NCBI RefSeq assembly: GCF_024451105.1
Contig: NZ_JANGEY010000003.1
Location: 248,001-312,000, forward strand
Direction: 5' to 3'
DNA length: 64,000 nucleotides
Source: Stutzerimonas stutzeri
GTDB lineage: Bacteria > Pseudomonadota > Gammaproteobacteria > Pseudomonadales > Pseudomonadaceae
The notes under the pieces are model-generated. The model searched no databases and had not been told where the DNA came from. It was given only the letters and a program-made list of their open reading frames with translations. Below are positions 36,841 through 45,210 of this stretch, piece by piece (position 1 is the stretch's first letter; each line of letters opens with the position of its first letter). The position numbers were made by a program, and so were the translations under genes.

Positions 36841-37670
36841 CCCCCAGGCCGCTGCGCCTGCTCGACAGCTATGCCGACGGTCGCGACGCCCGGCACTTCC
36901 GCCTGCGCATCGCGCAGCCGCTGGCGAGCGACCGGGCGGCGCTGCCCGGACAGTTCTTCATGCTCGGCGTGCCGGGCCTCGGCGAGGCCCCGTTCACCTA
37001 CGTCAGCGCGCCGGACGCGGCCGGCGAGTTCGATGCGCTGATCCGCCGCAGCGGCCGGCTGACCGCTCGGCTGTTCGAGCTGCCGGACGGGGCGCTGCTC
37101 GGCTATCGCGGCCCGTTCGGCCTCGGCTGGCCGGAGCCGGAAGCGCTACGGGAAGTGCTGGCGGTGGCCGGCGGCTGCGGCCTGGCACCGCTGGCCGGCT
37201 GGATCGAAACGGCTCGCCTGCGTCCGGAGTCGGGCGTGCGCGTGCTCTACGGCGCGCGCAGTGCCGAGCACCAGGTGCTCGGCCGCGAGCGGGCGCGCTG
37301 GCGGGCGGCTCTGCCGCTGGTCGAGACCCTCGACGAGGGCGGGCCGGGTGGGTTGCGCGGCTCGCCGCTCGGCCAGCTCGACCGATTGTGCGCCGAGGCG
37401 CTGCCGCAGGCCGTGCTGTGCTGCGGCCCGGAGGCCTTCATGCTGGCCATCGCCAAGGCCTGCGTGCGGCGCGGCGTGGCGGCCGAGCGCATCTGGCTGT
37501 CGGTGGAGCGGCGCATGCACTGCGCAGTGGGGCTCTGCGGCCACTGCTACGTCGCCGACAGCTACGCCTGCGTCGACGGGCCGACCTACCGCTACGACCG
37601 CTATCGGGCGCTGCTGGCCCGCTCGAATGTGCGCGACCTGCTCGGCGAGGCGGACGTCGGCCCCTGCTGA
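36828..37670 (+). CDS. FAD/NAD(P)-binding subunit (HydG/sulfhydrogenase-gamma like)
   Basis: A 280-residue ferredoxin-reductase-fold protein. An FAD-binding barrel (LPGQFFMLGVPGLGEAPFTYVS) is followed by a NAD(P)-binding domain (VAGGCGLAPLAGWIE and CCGPEAFMLAIAK). The C-terminal motif MHCAVGLCGHCYVADSYAC provides Cys232, Cys237, Cys240 and Cys248 for a [2Fe-2S] cluster, as in dihydroorotate dehydrogenase K subunits and HydG. The ATG at 36828 lies 13 bases inside the previous gene. Together the three proteins look like a soluble NAD(P)-linked formate dehydrogenase, perhaps reversible. Physiological direction and cofactor preference (NAD or NADP) are unknown. Confidence 0.87.
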   Translation: MLELTPRPLRLLDSYADGRDARHFRLRIAQPLASDRAALPGQFFMLGVPGLGEAPFTYVSAPDAAGEFDALIRRSGRLTARLFELPDGALLGYRGPFGLGWPEPEALREVLAVAGGCGLAPLAGWIETARLRPESGVRVLYGARSAEHQVLGRERARWRAALPLVETLDEGGPGGLRGSPLGQLDRLCAEALPQAVLCCGPEAFMLAIAKACVRRGVAAERIWLSVERRMHCAVGLCGHCYVADSYACVDGPTYRYDRYRALLARSNVRDLLGEADVGPC

Positions 37671-37685
37671 GCCGGCGGACGGTGA

Positions 37686-37712
37686 GCCTGCCGCCGTCTC
37701 CGGGCGGCAGGC
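37686..37712. terminator. Hairpin between convergent formate dehydrogenase and CBS genes
   Basis: Perfect 10-base arms GCCTGCCGCC and GGCGGCAGGC are separated by a 7-base loop, midway between two convergent stop codons. There is no T-run, but position and stem strength fit a bidirectional terminator. Confidence 0.6.
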
Positions 37713-37719
37713 CGGGACG

Positions 37720-38208
37720 TTACCTCCCCAGGTCGTCCATCACCGCCGGCAGGCTCGGCGAGGTGATCTCGTTGAAGGCCTCCAGCGCCTCGCGCCAGTC
37801 TTCGGGAGCGTTGCGCACGCTGCCGCCGTGCAGGGTCAGGCGGTGGAGGATGTCGGACATGGCGACCATGCCGTGCAGCTCGCCGTCGGCGCCCACCACC
37901 GGCAGGCGCCGCACCTTCTTCTCCGCCATCATGTGCAGGGCCTCGTGCACATCGGTGTCGTCGTGGCAGGTGTACAGCAGGTGGCGACCGGCGATCTCGC
38001 CGGCCTTGAGCTCCCATAGCGGCTTGTGGCGCTCGGCGGCCGCCAGAGCGATGTCGCGGTCGGTGACGATGCCGATCGCATGGTTGGCCTGGTCAACCAC
38101 CGCGATGGCGCCGCAGTCGCTCCTGGCCATCATTTCCGCCGCCTGTTCCAGGCTGTCGCCGGGGTGGCAGCAGTAGGCCGGTTTGTGCATCACTTCGCTG
38201 ACGTTCAT
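37720..38208 (-). CDS. CBS-domain pair protein
   Basis: A 162-residue protein made almost only of two CBS motifs, at about residues 2-60 (VMHKPAYCCHPGDSLEQAAEMM ... GIVTDRDIAL) and 75-130 (DVHEALHMMAEKKVRRLPVVG ... GMVAMSDIL). Such stand-alone pairs bind adenine nucleotides and can act as energy or redox sensors. AGGAGCGGGATC precedes the ATG at 38208. It is convergent with the formate dehydrogenase operon and divergent from the hydrolase. Similar stand-alone CBS genes often occur beside universal stress proteins, Hsp20 and P-type ATPases. The target protein is unknown. Confidence 0.85.
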   Translation of the reverse strand: MNVSEVMHKPAYCCHPGDSLEQAAEMMARSDCGAIAVVDQANHAIGIVTDRDIALAAAERHKPLWELKAGEIAGRHLLYTCHDDTDVHEALHMMAEKKVRRLPVVGADGELHGMVAMSDILHRLTLHGGSVRNAPEDWREALEAFNEITSPSLPAVMDDLGR

Positions 38209-38391
38209 GATCCCGCTCCTCGGAGGGGCGGCCCGCGTCGTGGCTGCCGTGCCGCGCCGACCGCATGGACCGACGGCCCACCCTCCGGATGGGCACGGAT
38301 ACAGAAGGTCATTAGACGCCCTGCGGGCCGCCGCGACAACGACCGTCAGGCAGCCCGCTAGACTGACAGGACGGATCCGCGGAGGTGCACC

Positions 38392-39060
38392 ATGAGCGAC
38401 ATGCGCGAGGCTCCGCAGCGCGGCCTGCGGCTCGACCTGCAGGAGGGCACGCTGTTCGGCGAGCTGGCCGTGCCGGACGGTACCGAGGGGCTGGTGGTGT
38501 TCGCCCACGGCAGCGGCAGCGGCCGTTTCAGCCCGCGCAACCGTCAGGTGGCGCGCTACTTCAACGACCTCGGCCTGGGCACCCTGCTGTTCGACCTGCT
38601 CACCCTCGAGGAGCAGGAGGTCGACGAGATCACCCGCGAGTACCGCTTCGACATCCCTTTGCTGGCCGAACGCCTGGTCGCAGCGGTCGACTGGCTGCAG
38701 CAGGACGACGCCCTCCGGGAGCTGAACGTCGGCCTGTTCGGCGCCAGCACCGGCGCAGCCGCCGCGCTGATCTGCGCCGCCCGGCGCCATGGCGCGGTGG
38801 CTGCGGTGGTGTCCCGCGGCGGGCGCACCGATCTGGCCGGCGACGCACTGGAGCAGGTCCGCGCGCCCAGCCTGCTGATCGTCGGGGGCGAGGATGACGC
38901 GGTACTGGCCCTCAATCGCGAGAGCCTGCTGCGCCTGCCGGGAGTCAAGCAGCTGGAGGTGGTGCCCGGTGCGTCCCATCTGTTCGAGGAGCCGGGCAAG
39001 CTGCTGAAGGTGGCCGAACTGGCCGGGGAATGGTTCCTGCGCTACCTGCGCCGGATCTGA
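38392..39060 (+). CDS. Dienelactone-hydrolase-like alpha/beta hydrolase
   Basis: A 222-residue single-domain hydrolase. The oxyanion strand VVFAHGSGSGRFSPRNR is at residues 35-51. The nucleophile elbow is GASTGAA with Ser119, the acid is probably in IVGGEDDAV, and the base is His in GASHLFEEPG. It has no signal peptide. Family members hydrolyse esters or lactones. Members of this subgroup are often fused to, or encoded next to, phosphoribosyltransferases in stress clusters; none is seen here. The CBS gene is divergent and phaC is convergent behind a strong terminator. The substrate cannot be assigned. Confidence 0.82.
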   Translation: MSDMREAPQRGLRLDLQEGTLFGELAVPDGTEGLVVFAHGSGSGRFSPRNRQVARYFNDLGLGTLLFDLLTLEEQEVDEITREYRFDIPLLAERLVAAVDWLQQDDALRELNVGLFGASTGAAAALICAARRHGAVAAVVSRGGRTDLAGDALEQVRAPSLLIVGGEDDAVLALNRESLLRLPGVKQLEVVPGASHLFEEPGKLLKVAELAGEWFLRYLRRI

Positions 39061-39062
39061 AG

Positions 39063-39084
39063 CCCCGGCCCGCACGGGCCGGGG
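39063..39084. terminator. Bidirectional terminator between hydrolase gene and phaC
   Basis: Perfect arms CCCCGGCCCG and CGGGCCGGGG with a 2-base gap form a very strong stem between the two convergent stops. Confidence 0.65.
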
Positions 39085-39092
39085 TGAGCGGG

Positions 39093-40799
39093 TCAGTCGC
39101 GCTTGAGCACGTACTGGCCGGGCGCGGCCTCGAGCGGCGGATAGTCGGCCGAGCCGAGGCTGGCCGACGCCGGCCCCTGCTCGCCGGCGTGCTGGGCGAG
39201 CCAGGCGTACCAGTCGCCCCACCAGCTACCGGGGTGCTCCTCGGCGGCCGCCAGCCAGGCATCCGGGTCGATCGGCAGCGCCTCGCCGGTCCAGTAGCTG
39301 CGCTTGTGCTTCGCCGGCGGATTGATGATCCCGGCGATGTGCCCGGAGGCACCGAGCACGAAGCGGGTCGGCCCCTTGAGCAGGCGGGTGCTGGCAAAGG
39401 CGCTGCGCCAGGGCACGATGTGGTCCTCGCGGGTGCCGACCAGGTAGGTCGGCATGTCCAGCCGGGCGAGGTCGAGCGTCTCGCCGCAGACCTGCAGTCG
39501 GCCGGTCTTCAGGTCGTTCTGCAGGTAGGCATGGCGCAGGTACCAGCAGTACATCGGGCCGGGCAGGTGGGTGTGGTCGTTGTTCCAGTACAGCAGGTCC
39601 AGGGCGCGCGGCTTCTGACCCTTGAGGTACTTCTCGACGCCGTAGTTCCACCACAGCTCGTTGGGGCGCAGCAGCGAGAAGGTGTTGCCCATGTCCTCGC
39701 CGCGGTACAGGCCGTAATGGCCGCCGACGCCACCGATGGTGCGCTCGCGGTAGCGGACGATCTCCTCGTCGACGAACACGTCGAGCACCCCGGTGTCCTC
39801 GAAGTCGAGCAGGGTGACCAGCAGGGTCAGGCTGGCCGCCGGCTTCTGCCCGCGCGCGGCGAGCACGCCGAGGCCGCAGGCGAGCAGGGTGCCGCCGACG
39901 CAGTAGCCGAGCAGGTTGAGCTGCTCCTGGCCGCCGATCGCCTGGGTGACGCGGATCGCCTCGAGGATGCCCTGCTCGACGTAGTCGTCCCAGCTGGCGG
40001 TGGCGATGCTCTCGTCGGCGTTGCGCCAGGACATCAGGAACACCGGATGCCCCTGCGCCAGCGCATGGCGGACGAAGGAGCTCTCGGCCTGCAGGTCGAG
40101 GATGTAGTACTTGTTGATCGCCGGCGGCACGACCAGCAGCGGGCGCCGGAACTGGGTCTCGCTCTGCGGGGCGTACTGGATCAGCTGGAAGAACGGATTC
40201 TGGTAGACCACCTGGCCGGGCGTGGTGGCCAGGTTGACGCCGACCTGGAAGGCGTCGCTGTCGCACTGGCGCAGCTTGCCTTCCTGCATGTCGCTGGCCA
40301 GGTGCAGCATGCCGCTGAACAGGCTGGCTCCCTGGGTCTGCACCAGGCGCTCCAGCGCCTCGGGGTTGCTGTTGAGGTAGTTGCTCGGCGCGCCGGCGGC
40401 GACCAGCTGTTCGACCAGGAAGGTGAGCCGCTGACGCATCTTGCCGGACTCGATCGGCAGCTCGTCGAGCAGGCGCATCAGAAAGCGCGAATTGAGCAGG
40501 TAGAGCGCGGCCAGCGAGCCGAACAGCGGCTGGCTCCAGGCATTGCCGGCGAAGCGCGGATCGCTGAAGGAGAACGGCTGCTGGGTGAGCATCTGCATGC
40601 CGAGCTGCGCCCACTCGCCGGCGTACTCCGTCTGCAGGCGGTCGAGGATGGCACCCTCCACCTGGAACCAGGCGTCGGTGTTCTTGCCCTGGAACCACGG
40701 GTTGTGCCGTGCCCAGATGCGCAGCTGCTCGAGCGCGGCACGCGCGACGAAGGGCATGTTGGCCGAGAAGAAGGCCGAGAAGGGCGGGGAGGTATCCAT
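39093..40799 (-). CDS. phaC: Class I poly(3-hydroxyalkanoate) synthase
   Basis: A 568-residue polymerase that joins 3-hydroxybutyryl-CoA into polyhydroxybutyrate at the granule surface. The lipase-like box GYCVGG gives the catalytic Cys300. The C-terminal half includes LLDFEDTG, the conserved LLYWNNDHTHLPGPM, and GASGHIAGIINPP with the catalytic His. The length fits class I synthases, which need no PhaE or PhaR subunit, unlike the medium-chain PhaC1/PhaC2 of most Pseudomonas. It is the last gene of phaB-phaA-phaC and is separated from phaA by 87 bases that contain a strong hairpin. Confidence 0.95.
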   Translation of the reverse strand: MDTSPPFSAFFSANMPFVARAALEQLRIWARHNPWFQGKNTDAWFQVEGAILDRLQTEYAGEWAQLGMQMLTQQPFSFSDPRFAGNAWSQPLFGSLAALYLLNSRFLMRLLDELPIESGKMRQRLTFLVEQLVAAGAPSNYLNSNPEALERLVQTQGASLFSGMLHLASDMQEGKLRQCDSDAFQVGVNLATTPGQVVYQNPFFQLIQYAPQSETQFRRPLLVVPPAINKYYILDLQAESSFVRHALAQGHPVFLMSWRNADESIATASWDDYVEQGILEAIRVTQAIGGQEQLNLLGYCVGGTLLACGLGVLAARGQKPAASLTLLVTLLDFEDTGVLDVFVDEEIVRYRERTIGGVGGHYGLYRGEDMGNTFSLLRPNELWWNYGVEKYLKGQKPRALDLLYWNNDHTHLPGPMYCWYLRHAYLQNDLKTGRLQVCGETLDLARLDMPTYLVGTREDHIVPWRSAFASTRLLKGPTRFVLGASGHIAGIINPPAKHKRSYWTGEALPIDPDAWLAAAEEHPGSWWGDWYAWLAQHAGEQGPASASLGSADYPPLEAAPGQYVLKRD

Positions 40800-40845
40800 C
40801 TCTTGTGTCCGCTGTCTGTTCAGGAAGGGCAGATATCCATCTGGC

Positions 40846-40877
40846 GACGCCCGCGCACCGCCGGGGGCGCGGGCGTC
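40846..40877 (-). terminator. Hairpin between phaA and phaC (possible attenuator)
   Basis: Arms GACGCCCGCGC and GCGCGGGCGTC are perfect over 11 bases with a 10-base loop. It lies just after the phaA stop and about 47 bases before the phaC start, inside the operon. No T-run follows, so it may reduce rather than end transcription, or stabilise mRNA. Confidence 0.45.
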
Positions 40878-40886
40878 CAGACCATA

Positions 40887-42065
40887 TCAGCGTTCGACCG
40901 CCAGGGCCACGCCCTGGCCGCCGCCGATGCACAGGGTGGCCAGGCCCTTGCTCAGGTTGCTGCGCTGCAGCTCGTGGAGCAGGGTGACCAGGATGCGGCA
41001 GCCGGAGGCGCCGATCGGGTGGCCGAGGGCGATGGCGCCGCCGTTGACGTTGACCTTGGCGGCATCCCAGCCCAGCTCCTTGTTGACGCTCAGCGCCTGC
41101 ACGGCGAAGGCCTCGTTGGCCTCGACGCGTTCCAGCTCGTCCAGGCTCCAGCCGGCCTTCTCCAGGCACAGGCGGGTGGCCGACACCGGGCCGATGCCCA
41201 TGATCGCCGGGTCGACGCCGGAGCTGGCGTAGGCCTTGACCCTGGCCAGCACCGGCAGGCCCAGTTCGGCGGCCTTCTTCGCACTGGCCAGCAGCACCAC
41301 GGCGGCGCCGTCGTTGATGCTGGAGGCGTTGCCGGCGGTGACGCTGCCGTCCTTGCTGAACGCCGGCTTGAGCTTGGCCAGGCTGTCCGCGCTGGTGTCG
41401 CCGCGCGGCTGCTCGTCGGTGTCGAACACCAGCGGGTCGCCCTTGCGCTGCGGAATCAGGATCGGGGTGATCTCGTCCTTGAACAGGCCGGCCTCGATGG
41501 CAGCGGCGGCCTTCTGCTGCGAAGCGGCGGCGAAGGCGTCCTGCTCCTCGCGCGTGATCCCGAAGCGCTTGGCCAGGTTCTCGGCGGTGATGCCCATGTG
41601 GTAGTCGTTGAAGGCATCCCACAGGCCGTCCTGGATCATGCTGTCCTGCAGCTGGGCGTGGCCCATGCGCAGGCCGGTACGCGCCTTGGGCAGCACGTAG
41701 GGAGCCAGGCTCATGTTCTCCATGCCGCCGGCGATCACCAGCTCGGCGTCACCGCAGCGGATCGCCTGCACGCCCAGCTGCACGGCCTTGAGGCCGGAAC
41801 CGCAGACCTTGTTGAGGGTCAGCGCCGGCACCTCGTGGGGCAGCCCGGCCTTGATCGCCGCCTGGCGCGCCGGATTCTGCCCGGAGCCCGCAGCGAGCAC
41901 CTGGCCGAGGATCACCTCGTCGATCTCCTGCGGCTGGACACCGCTCAGCTCGAGCACCTGGCGGATCACCGCGGCGCCCAGCTCGGGAGCGGGAATGGCG
42001 CTCAGCGCGCCCTGGAAGCTGCCGATGGCGGTGCGGGTGGCGGCGACAATGACAACGTCGTTCAT
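40887..42065 (-). CDS. phaA: Acetyl-CoA acetyltransferase (beta-ketothiolase)
   Basis: A 392-residue biosynthetic thiolase condensing two acetyl-CoA to acetoacetyl-CoA, the first step of PHB synthesis. The acyl-accepting Cys88 lies in [10 protein letters not shown]. The GHPIGASG motif carries the catalytic His, and the second Cys is Cys379 in LCIGGGQG. Its order after the reductase gene and before the synthase matches Azotobacter-type phbBAC operons. It probably also supplies or consumes acetoacetyl-CoA in other pathways when the polymer is degraded. Confidence 0.95.
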   Translation of the reverse strand: MNDVVIVAATRTAIGSFQGALSAIPAPELGAAVIRQVLELSGVQPQEIDEVILGQVLAAGSGQNPARQAAIKAGLPHEVPALTLNKVCGSGLKAVQLGVQAIRCGDAELVIAGGMENMSLAPYVLPKARTGLRMGHAQLQDSMIQDGLWDAFNDYHMGITAENLAKRFGITREEQDAFAAASQQKAAAAIEAGLFKDEITPILIPQRKGDPLVFDTDEQPRGDTSADSLAKLKPAFSKDGSVTAGNASSINDGAAVVLLASAKKAAELGLPVLARVKAYASSGVDPAIMGIGPVSATRLCLEKAGWSLDELERVEANEAFAVQALSVNKELGWDAAKVNVNGGAIALGHPIGASGCRILVTLLHELQRSNLSKGLATLCIGGGQGVALAVER

Positions 42066-42097
42066 GGGATAGCCTCGTTGCGGAAAACTGGGGAAGG

Positions 42098-42131
42098 GCG
42101 CCTGCCCGGCCGAGTACGGCAGGGCAGGCGC
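42098..42131 (-). terminator. Hairpin between phaB and phaA
   Basis: GCGCCTGCCC and GGGCAGGCGC form a perfect 10-base stem with a 14-base loop in the 88-base spacer between phaB and phaA. It may modulate read-through or message stability within the operon. Confidence 0.4.
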
Positions 42132-42153
42132 AAAAGGTCGGCGGGGGGCCGAC

Positions 42154-42903
42154 TCAGGCCATGTTCAGGCCGCCGTTGACCGAGAAGTCGGCGCCGGTGG
42201 CGTAGGCACCTTCGTCGGAGGCCAGCCAGGCGACCATCGAGGCGATTTCCTCCGGCTGGCCCATGCGGCCGACCGGGATGCCGGAAACGATCTTCTCCAG
42301 CACGTCCTCGCGAATCGCCGCGGTCATCTCGGTGCGGATGTACCCGGGGGAGATGGTGTTGACGGTGATGCCCTTGCTGGCCACTTCGCGGGCCAGGGCC
42401 ATGGTGAAGCCGTGGATGCCGGCCTTGGCCGCGGAGTAGTTGGTCTGCCCGAACTGGCCGCGCTGGCCGTTCACCGAGGAAATGTTGATGATGCGTCCCC
42501 AGCCGCGCTCGAGCATCGGGTCGATGACCTGCTTGGTGGTGTTGAACAGACCGTTGAGGTTGGTGGAGATCACCGCGCCCCAGTCCTGCGGGGTCATCTT
42601 CCGGAAGGTGGTGTCGCGGGTGATGCCGGCGTTGTTGACCAGCACGTCGACCGTGCCGATCTCTTCGCGAACCTCGGCGAAGGCACGCGCCACGTCGTCC
42701 CAATCGGTGATGTCGCAGGCCATGCTGTGGAATTCGTAGCCTTCCTGGCGCTGCTGCTCCAGCCAGGACTCGCGACGGGTGGACTGCGCGCTGCAGCCGA
42801 CCACCACGATGAAACCGTCACGGTACAGGCGCTGGCTGATCGCCGTGCCGATACCACCCATGCCGCCAGTCACGAGTGCAATGCGCTTGTTGTCGTTGGT
42901 CAT
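42154..42903 (-). CDS. phaB: NADPH-dependent acetoacetyl-CoA reductase
   Basis: A 249-residue short-chain dehydrogenase that reduces acetoacetyl-CoA to (R)-3-hydroxybutyryl-CoA. The nucleotide-binding TGGMGGIG is at residues 14-21, and NNAGITRD follows. The catalytic Ser-Tyr-Lys lies in [23 protein letters not shown], which is almost diagnostic of PhaB. The C-terminus carries the GADFSVNGG segment. I used the ATG at 42903 with GGAG about 11 bases upstream; an upstream ATG adds residues unlike the family. It is the promoter-proximal gene of the PHB operon and diverges from phaP. Confidence 0.95.
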   Translation of the reverse strand: MTNDNKRIALVTGGMGGIGTAISQRLYRDGFIVVVGCSAQSTRRESWLEQQRQEGYEFHSMACDITDWDDVARAFAEVREEIGTVDVLVNNAGITRDTTFRKMTPQDWGAVISTNLNGLFNTTKQVIDPMLERGWGRIINISSVNGQRGQFGQTNYSAAKAGIHGFTMALAREVASKGITVNTISPGYIRTEMTAAIREDVLEKIVSGIPVGRMGQPEEIASMVAWLASDEGAYATGADFSVNGGLNMA

Positions 42904-43246
42904 GTTGCAGTCACTCCATTCGAGAAAAATGATGGTGAAGCGGAACGACACTTGCCGGGGGAGGGCCATGCTCGGCCGCTCGACTTGCCGGCAACCGGGC
43001 TGCGGTATTCCTGCCCGATGTAACTACCTTGCTAGCGGATGATTGCGTTTTCTTGACGGGAATCTGCGCGATTCCCTCGATACTGCCGGTCGCCTCCTGC
43101 TGCTCTGCACAAATATCCCTGTGGGTTTTCGGTCGCCTGACACATTTCTGCAGCATGATAGTCATGTCGCCGTGTCATGTGTAGCGTTCTGCGCCTTGTG
43201 TTTCGTGTGCCGTTTGCTCCTCCTGTAAAGAATCGCGCTGCTCAGA

Positions 43247-43270
43247 TTTTTTTGTGCACCGCACAAAAAA
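43247..43270. promoter_or_regulatory. Palindromic GTGC/GCAC element, candidate PhaR operator
   Basis: TTTTTTGTGC, spacer ACC, GCACAAAAAA form a near-perfect inverted repeat, immediately followed by a further GTGC. TGC-containing inverted repeats are what PhaR repressors of PHB-producing bacteria bind, and phaR lies 0.8 kb away. The element is 5 bases upstream of a possible phaP -35 box. Confidence 0.6.
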
Positions 43271-43274
43271 GTGC

Positions 43275-43303
43275 TTGCAAGGGACGGCGCAATCGCCAAG
43301 AAT
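43275..43303 (+). promoter_or_regulatory. Candidate phaP promoter
   Basis: TTGCAA and AAGAAT, each four of six to the sigma-70 consensus, are separated by exactly 17 bases. They lie about 75 bases before the phaP start and directly downstream of the palindrome. Confidence 0.4.
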
Positions 43304-43378
43304 GAAATCGCGGTCGAGTGCAGCAGTGGCACCACCGGTACAGGTTTTCAGCCTTTCTCATCCTCGGGAGACTCACCC

Positions 43379-43948
43379 ATGTCCTTCTTCGATTCGGAAA
43401 AACTGCAGGCTGCCCAGAAGTCCAACCTCGAGCTGCTGCAGCAGATGAACACCAAGTTCCTCAAGGGCCTCGAGCAGCTCAGCCATCTGCAGCTCGCCAC
43501 CCTGCGCTCGGCCAGCGAGGAAACCTTCGAGACCGCAAGCAAACTCCTTGCCGCTCGTGACCCGCAGAGCTTCAGCGCCGTGCTCGGCTCCCTGACCCAT
43601 CCGGCCCACCAGGCCGAACGCCTGATGGAGTTCAACCGCCAGGTGTACGACCTGATCTCCAGCACCCAGGCCGACCTCGCCAAGCTCGGCGAGCGTCAGG
43701 CTGCCCGCAACGCCCAGCAGGTGCAGGAACTGGTAGACGAAATTGCAAAGAATGCGCCAGCCGGCTCCGAGCCCGCCGTGGCGGTGCTGAAGTCGGCCGT
43801 CGAGACCGCCGGCAACGTGCTGGAAAGCGCGCAGAAGACCGCCAAGCAGGCCGCCGAGATCGCCGAGAACGGCATCGCCGCCGCCGCCCAGGCCGCCGGC
43901 CAGGCCACCCGCGAAGCCACCAAGGCCGCCGGCGGCGCACGCAAGTAA
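43379..43948 (+). CDS. phaP: Phasin, PHB granule-associated protein
   Basis: A 189-residue amphipathic helical protein that coats PHB granules and limits their size. The sequence begins MSFFDSEKLQAAQKSNLELLQQ, typical of the phasin_2 family, and continues through FNRQVYDLISSTQADLAKLGE. The C-terminal third is a long Ala/Lys/Gln-rich stretch (TAKQAAEIAENGIAAAAQAAGQ) that should be helical or flexible. GGGAGACTC precedes the ATG at 43379; an in-frame extension to 43271 is not phasin-like. It is divergent from phaB and ends before a strong terminator shared with phaR. Confidence 0.93.
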   Translation: MSFFDSEKLQAAQKSNLELLQQMNTKFLKGLEQLSHLQLATLRSASEETFETASKLLAARDPQSFSAVLGSLTHPAHQAERLMEFNRQVYDLISSTQADLAKLGERQAARNAQQVQELVDEIAKNAPAGSEPAVAVLKSAVETAGNVLESAQKTAKQAAEIAENGIAAAAQAAGQATREATKAAGGARK

Positions 43949-44028
43949 CGGCGCCCGAGGGGGAGACGGGGCTGGGAAGTCATGGATGGCGCTGCCATCC
44001 CGATGCGCAACCCCATGTGCCCACCGAT

Positions 44029-44061
44029 GTGCAAAGGCCCGCAGACTGCGGGCCTTTGCAC
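44029..44061. terminator. Bidirectional terminator between phaP and phaR
   Basis: A perfect 15-base stem, GTGCAAAGGCCCGCA with TGCGGGCCTTTGCAC, closes a 3-base loop between the two convergent genes. The arms contain AAAG and CTTT near the base of the stem. Confidence 0.75.
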
Positions 44062-44090
44062 GATGCTGGTGCGCGATGCCTCAGGACGAG

Positions 44091-44624
44091 TCAGCCCGCG
44101 TCGCCGTTGTCGTCCTTCTTGCCATCCTTGTCGCCGCGGCCGGCGGGACCCGGGAAGCCGGGGAACATGCCGAACAGGTTCTGCGTGCTCAGGTACAGCT
44201 GCTTGGTCTGCTCGACGTACTGGCCCATCAGGTTCTGCATCACCGGCAACTGACTGCGCATGAAGTCGCTCCAGGCCTCGGAGGACTGCTGGCCGGTCTT
44301 GGCCTGCACGTCGATCACCGCCTGGATGCTCTTTTCCAGGTAGTTGCCGAGCATGCCCTGGAAGGGGCCGTAGAAGCGGATGATGCCCTTGAGCATCTCG
44401 CTGGTGAAGATCGGCTCGCCGCCGCTCTCGGCCTCCTGGATGATCTGCAGCAGGATGCTGCGGGTCAGGTCCTCGCCGGTCTTGGCGTCGACCACCTGGA
44501 AAGACTCCTCGCGGATCACCAGCTGACGGATGTCCTGCAACGTGATGTGCGTGCTGGTCTTGGTATCGTAGAGACGGCGGTTGGCGTACTTCTTGATCAG
44601 GCGGACATGGTTCCGATCAGACAT
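44091..44624 (-). CDS. phaR: PHB synthesis repressor PhaR
   Basis: A 177-residue regulator of phasin and PHB gene expression. The N-terminal DNA-binding domain is highly characteristic: VRLIKKYANRRLYDTKTSTHITL at residues 8-30. The granule-binding PHB_acc domain follows, with EMLKGIIRFYGPFQGMLGNYLEKS. The C-terminus is a charged Gly/Asp/Lys tail. Known mechanism for the family: PhaR represses phaP until PHB forms, then leaves DNA to bind the granule. The likely target sites are in the phaB-phaP spacer. It is convergent with phaP. Confidence 0.95.
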   Translation of the reverse strand: MSDRNHVRLIKKYANRRLYDTKTSTHITLQDIRQLVIREESFQVVDAKTGEDLTRSILLQIIQEAESGGEPIFTSEMLKGIIRFYGPFQGMLGNYLEKSIQAVIDVQAKTGQQSSEAWSDFMRSQLPVMQNLMGQYVEQTKQLYLSTQNLFGMFPGFPGPAGRGDKDGKKDDNGDAG

Positions 44625-44802
44625 GCTGCGGACTCTCGCGGACTGTGATGTACCGTCATGTTACCGCAAACCGCAGCGGCGGTTGCTGACGGAGCGGGCC
44701 GCCTCGCCGGACCGGGACGGGCACGCGCGGCGCCACGGGCTATGCTCGATAGAGCCAGCGCCATCCTGTGCTGGCCTTCGGACCGGAAACGAGGAGAACC
44801 CC

Positions 44803-45210
44803 ATGTTCAAGAGCGCGTTTTCGCGGCGACTGGCCCTGGTGCTGGCGGCCTCGCAGCTGATGCTGACCGTCCAGATGCCCGTGGCGCAGGCGTCGATGAT
44901 CGGCACCGCGGAGGTAGTGCAGACCCAGCCGCAGGTCGAGCGTCAGCACCTGCTGGCGATGCTGGACGATCAGGCCGTCAAGGAGCGGCTGGCGGCGCTG
45001 GGCGTCGAGCGCGACCAGGTCGAGCGGCGCATCAACAGCCTGAGCAACGCCGAACTGGCGTACTTCAACCAGCAGTTGAGCGAGGCGCCGGCCGGCGCCG
45101 GAGCCGGCAGCGTGCTCGGCATCATCGTGCTGTTCCTGGTGATCTTCATCATCACCGACATGCTGTGCGCCACCAACGTGTTCCGGTTCGTCAACTGCAT
45201 CAATCGCTGA
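44803..45210 (+). CDS. PA2779-family small membrane protein
   Basis: A 135-residue protein. Residues 1-31 look like a signal peptide or anchor ending VAQASMIGT. A charged region follows (MLDDQAVKERLAALGVERDQVERRINSLSNAEL). A second hydrophobic helix lies near 105-122 (VLGIIVLFLVIFIITDMLC), and the C-terminus is CATNVFRFVNCINR. This layout matches the PA2779 family of unknown function, often next to a PA2778-type C39-like peptidase, which is absent here. GAGGAGAACC gives a good ribosome site before the ATG at 44803. Confidence 0.8.
   Translation: MFKSAFSRRLALVLAASQLMLTVQMPVAQASMIGTAEVVQTQPQVERQHLLAMLDDQAVKERLAALGVERDQVERRINSLSNAELAYFNQQLSEAPAGAGAGSVLGIIVLFLVIFIITDMLCATNVFRFVNCINR

Larger units (their letters stand above)
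42904..43378. promoter_or_regulatory. 475-bp divergent control region between phaB and phaP
   Basis: This gene-free stretch is clearly richer in A and T than its neighbours. It holds the starts of both divergent transcripts. Visible elements are a 10-base palindrome TTGCCGGCAA (42985-42994), a TGACAC...GTGTCA pair near 43138-43184, several CTGC/GCAG words, and the large palindrome at 43247-43270. No convincing open frame or RNA gene is seen in it. Confidence 0.7.

Noticed and set aside
24641..38391. Anr/Fnr boxes (TTGAT-N4-ATCAA) for a low-oxygen regulon
   Set aside because: I looked in the spacers before ftsH, the Lon-like gene, hsp20, formate dehydrogenase and the CBS gene and found no convincing match.
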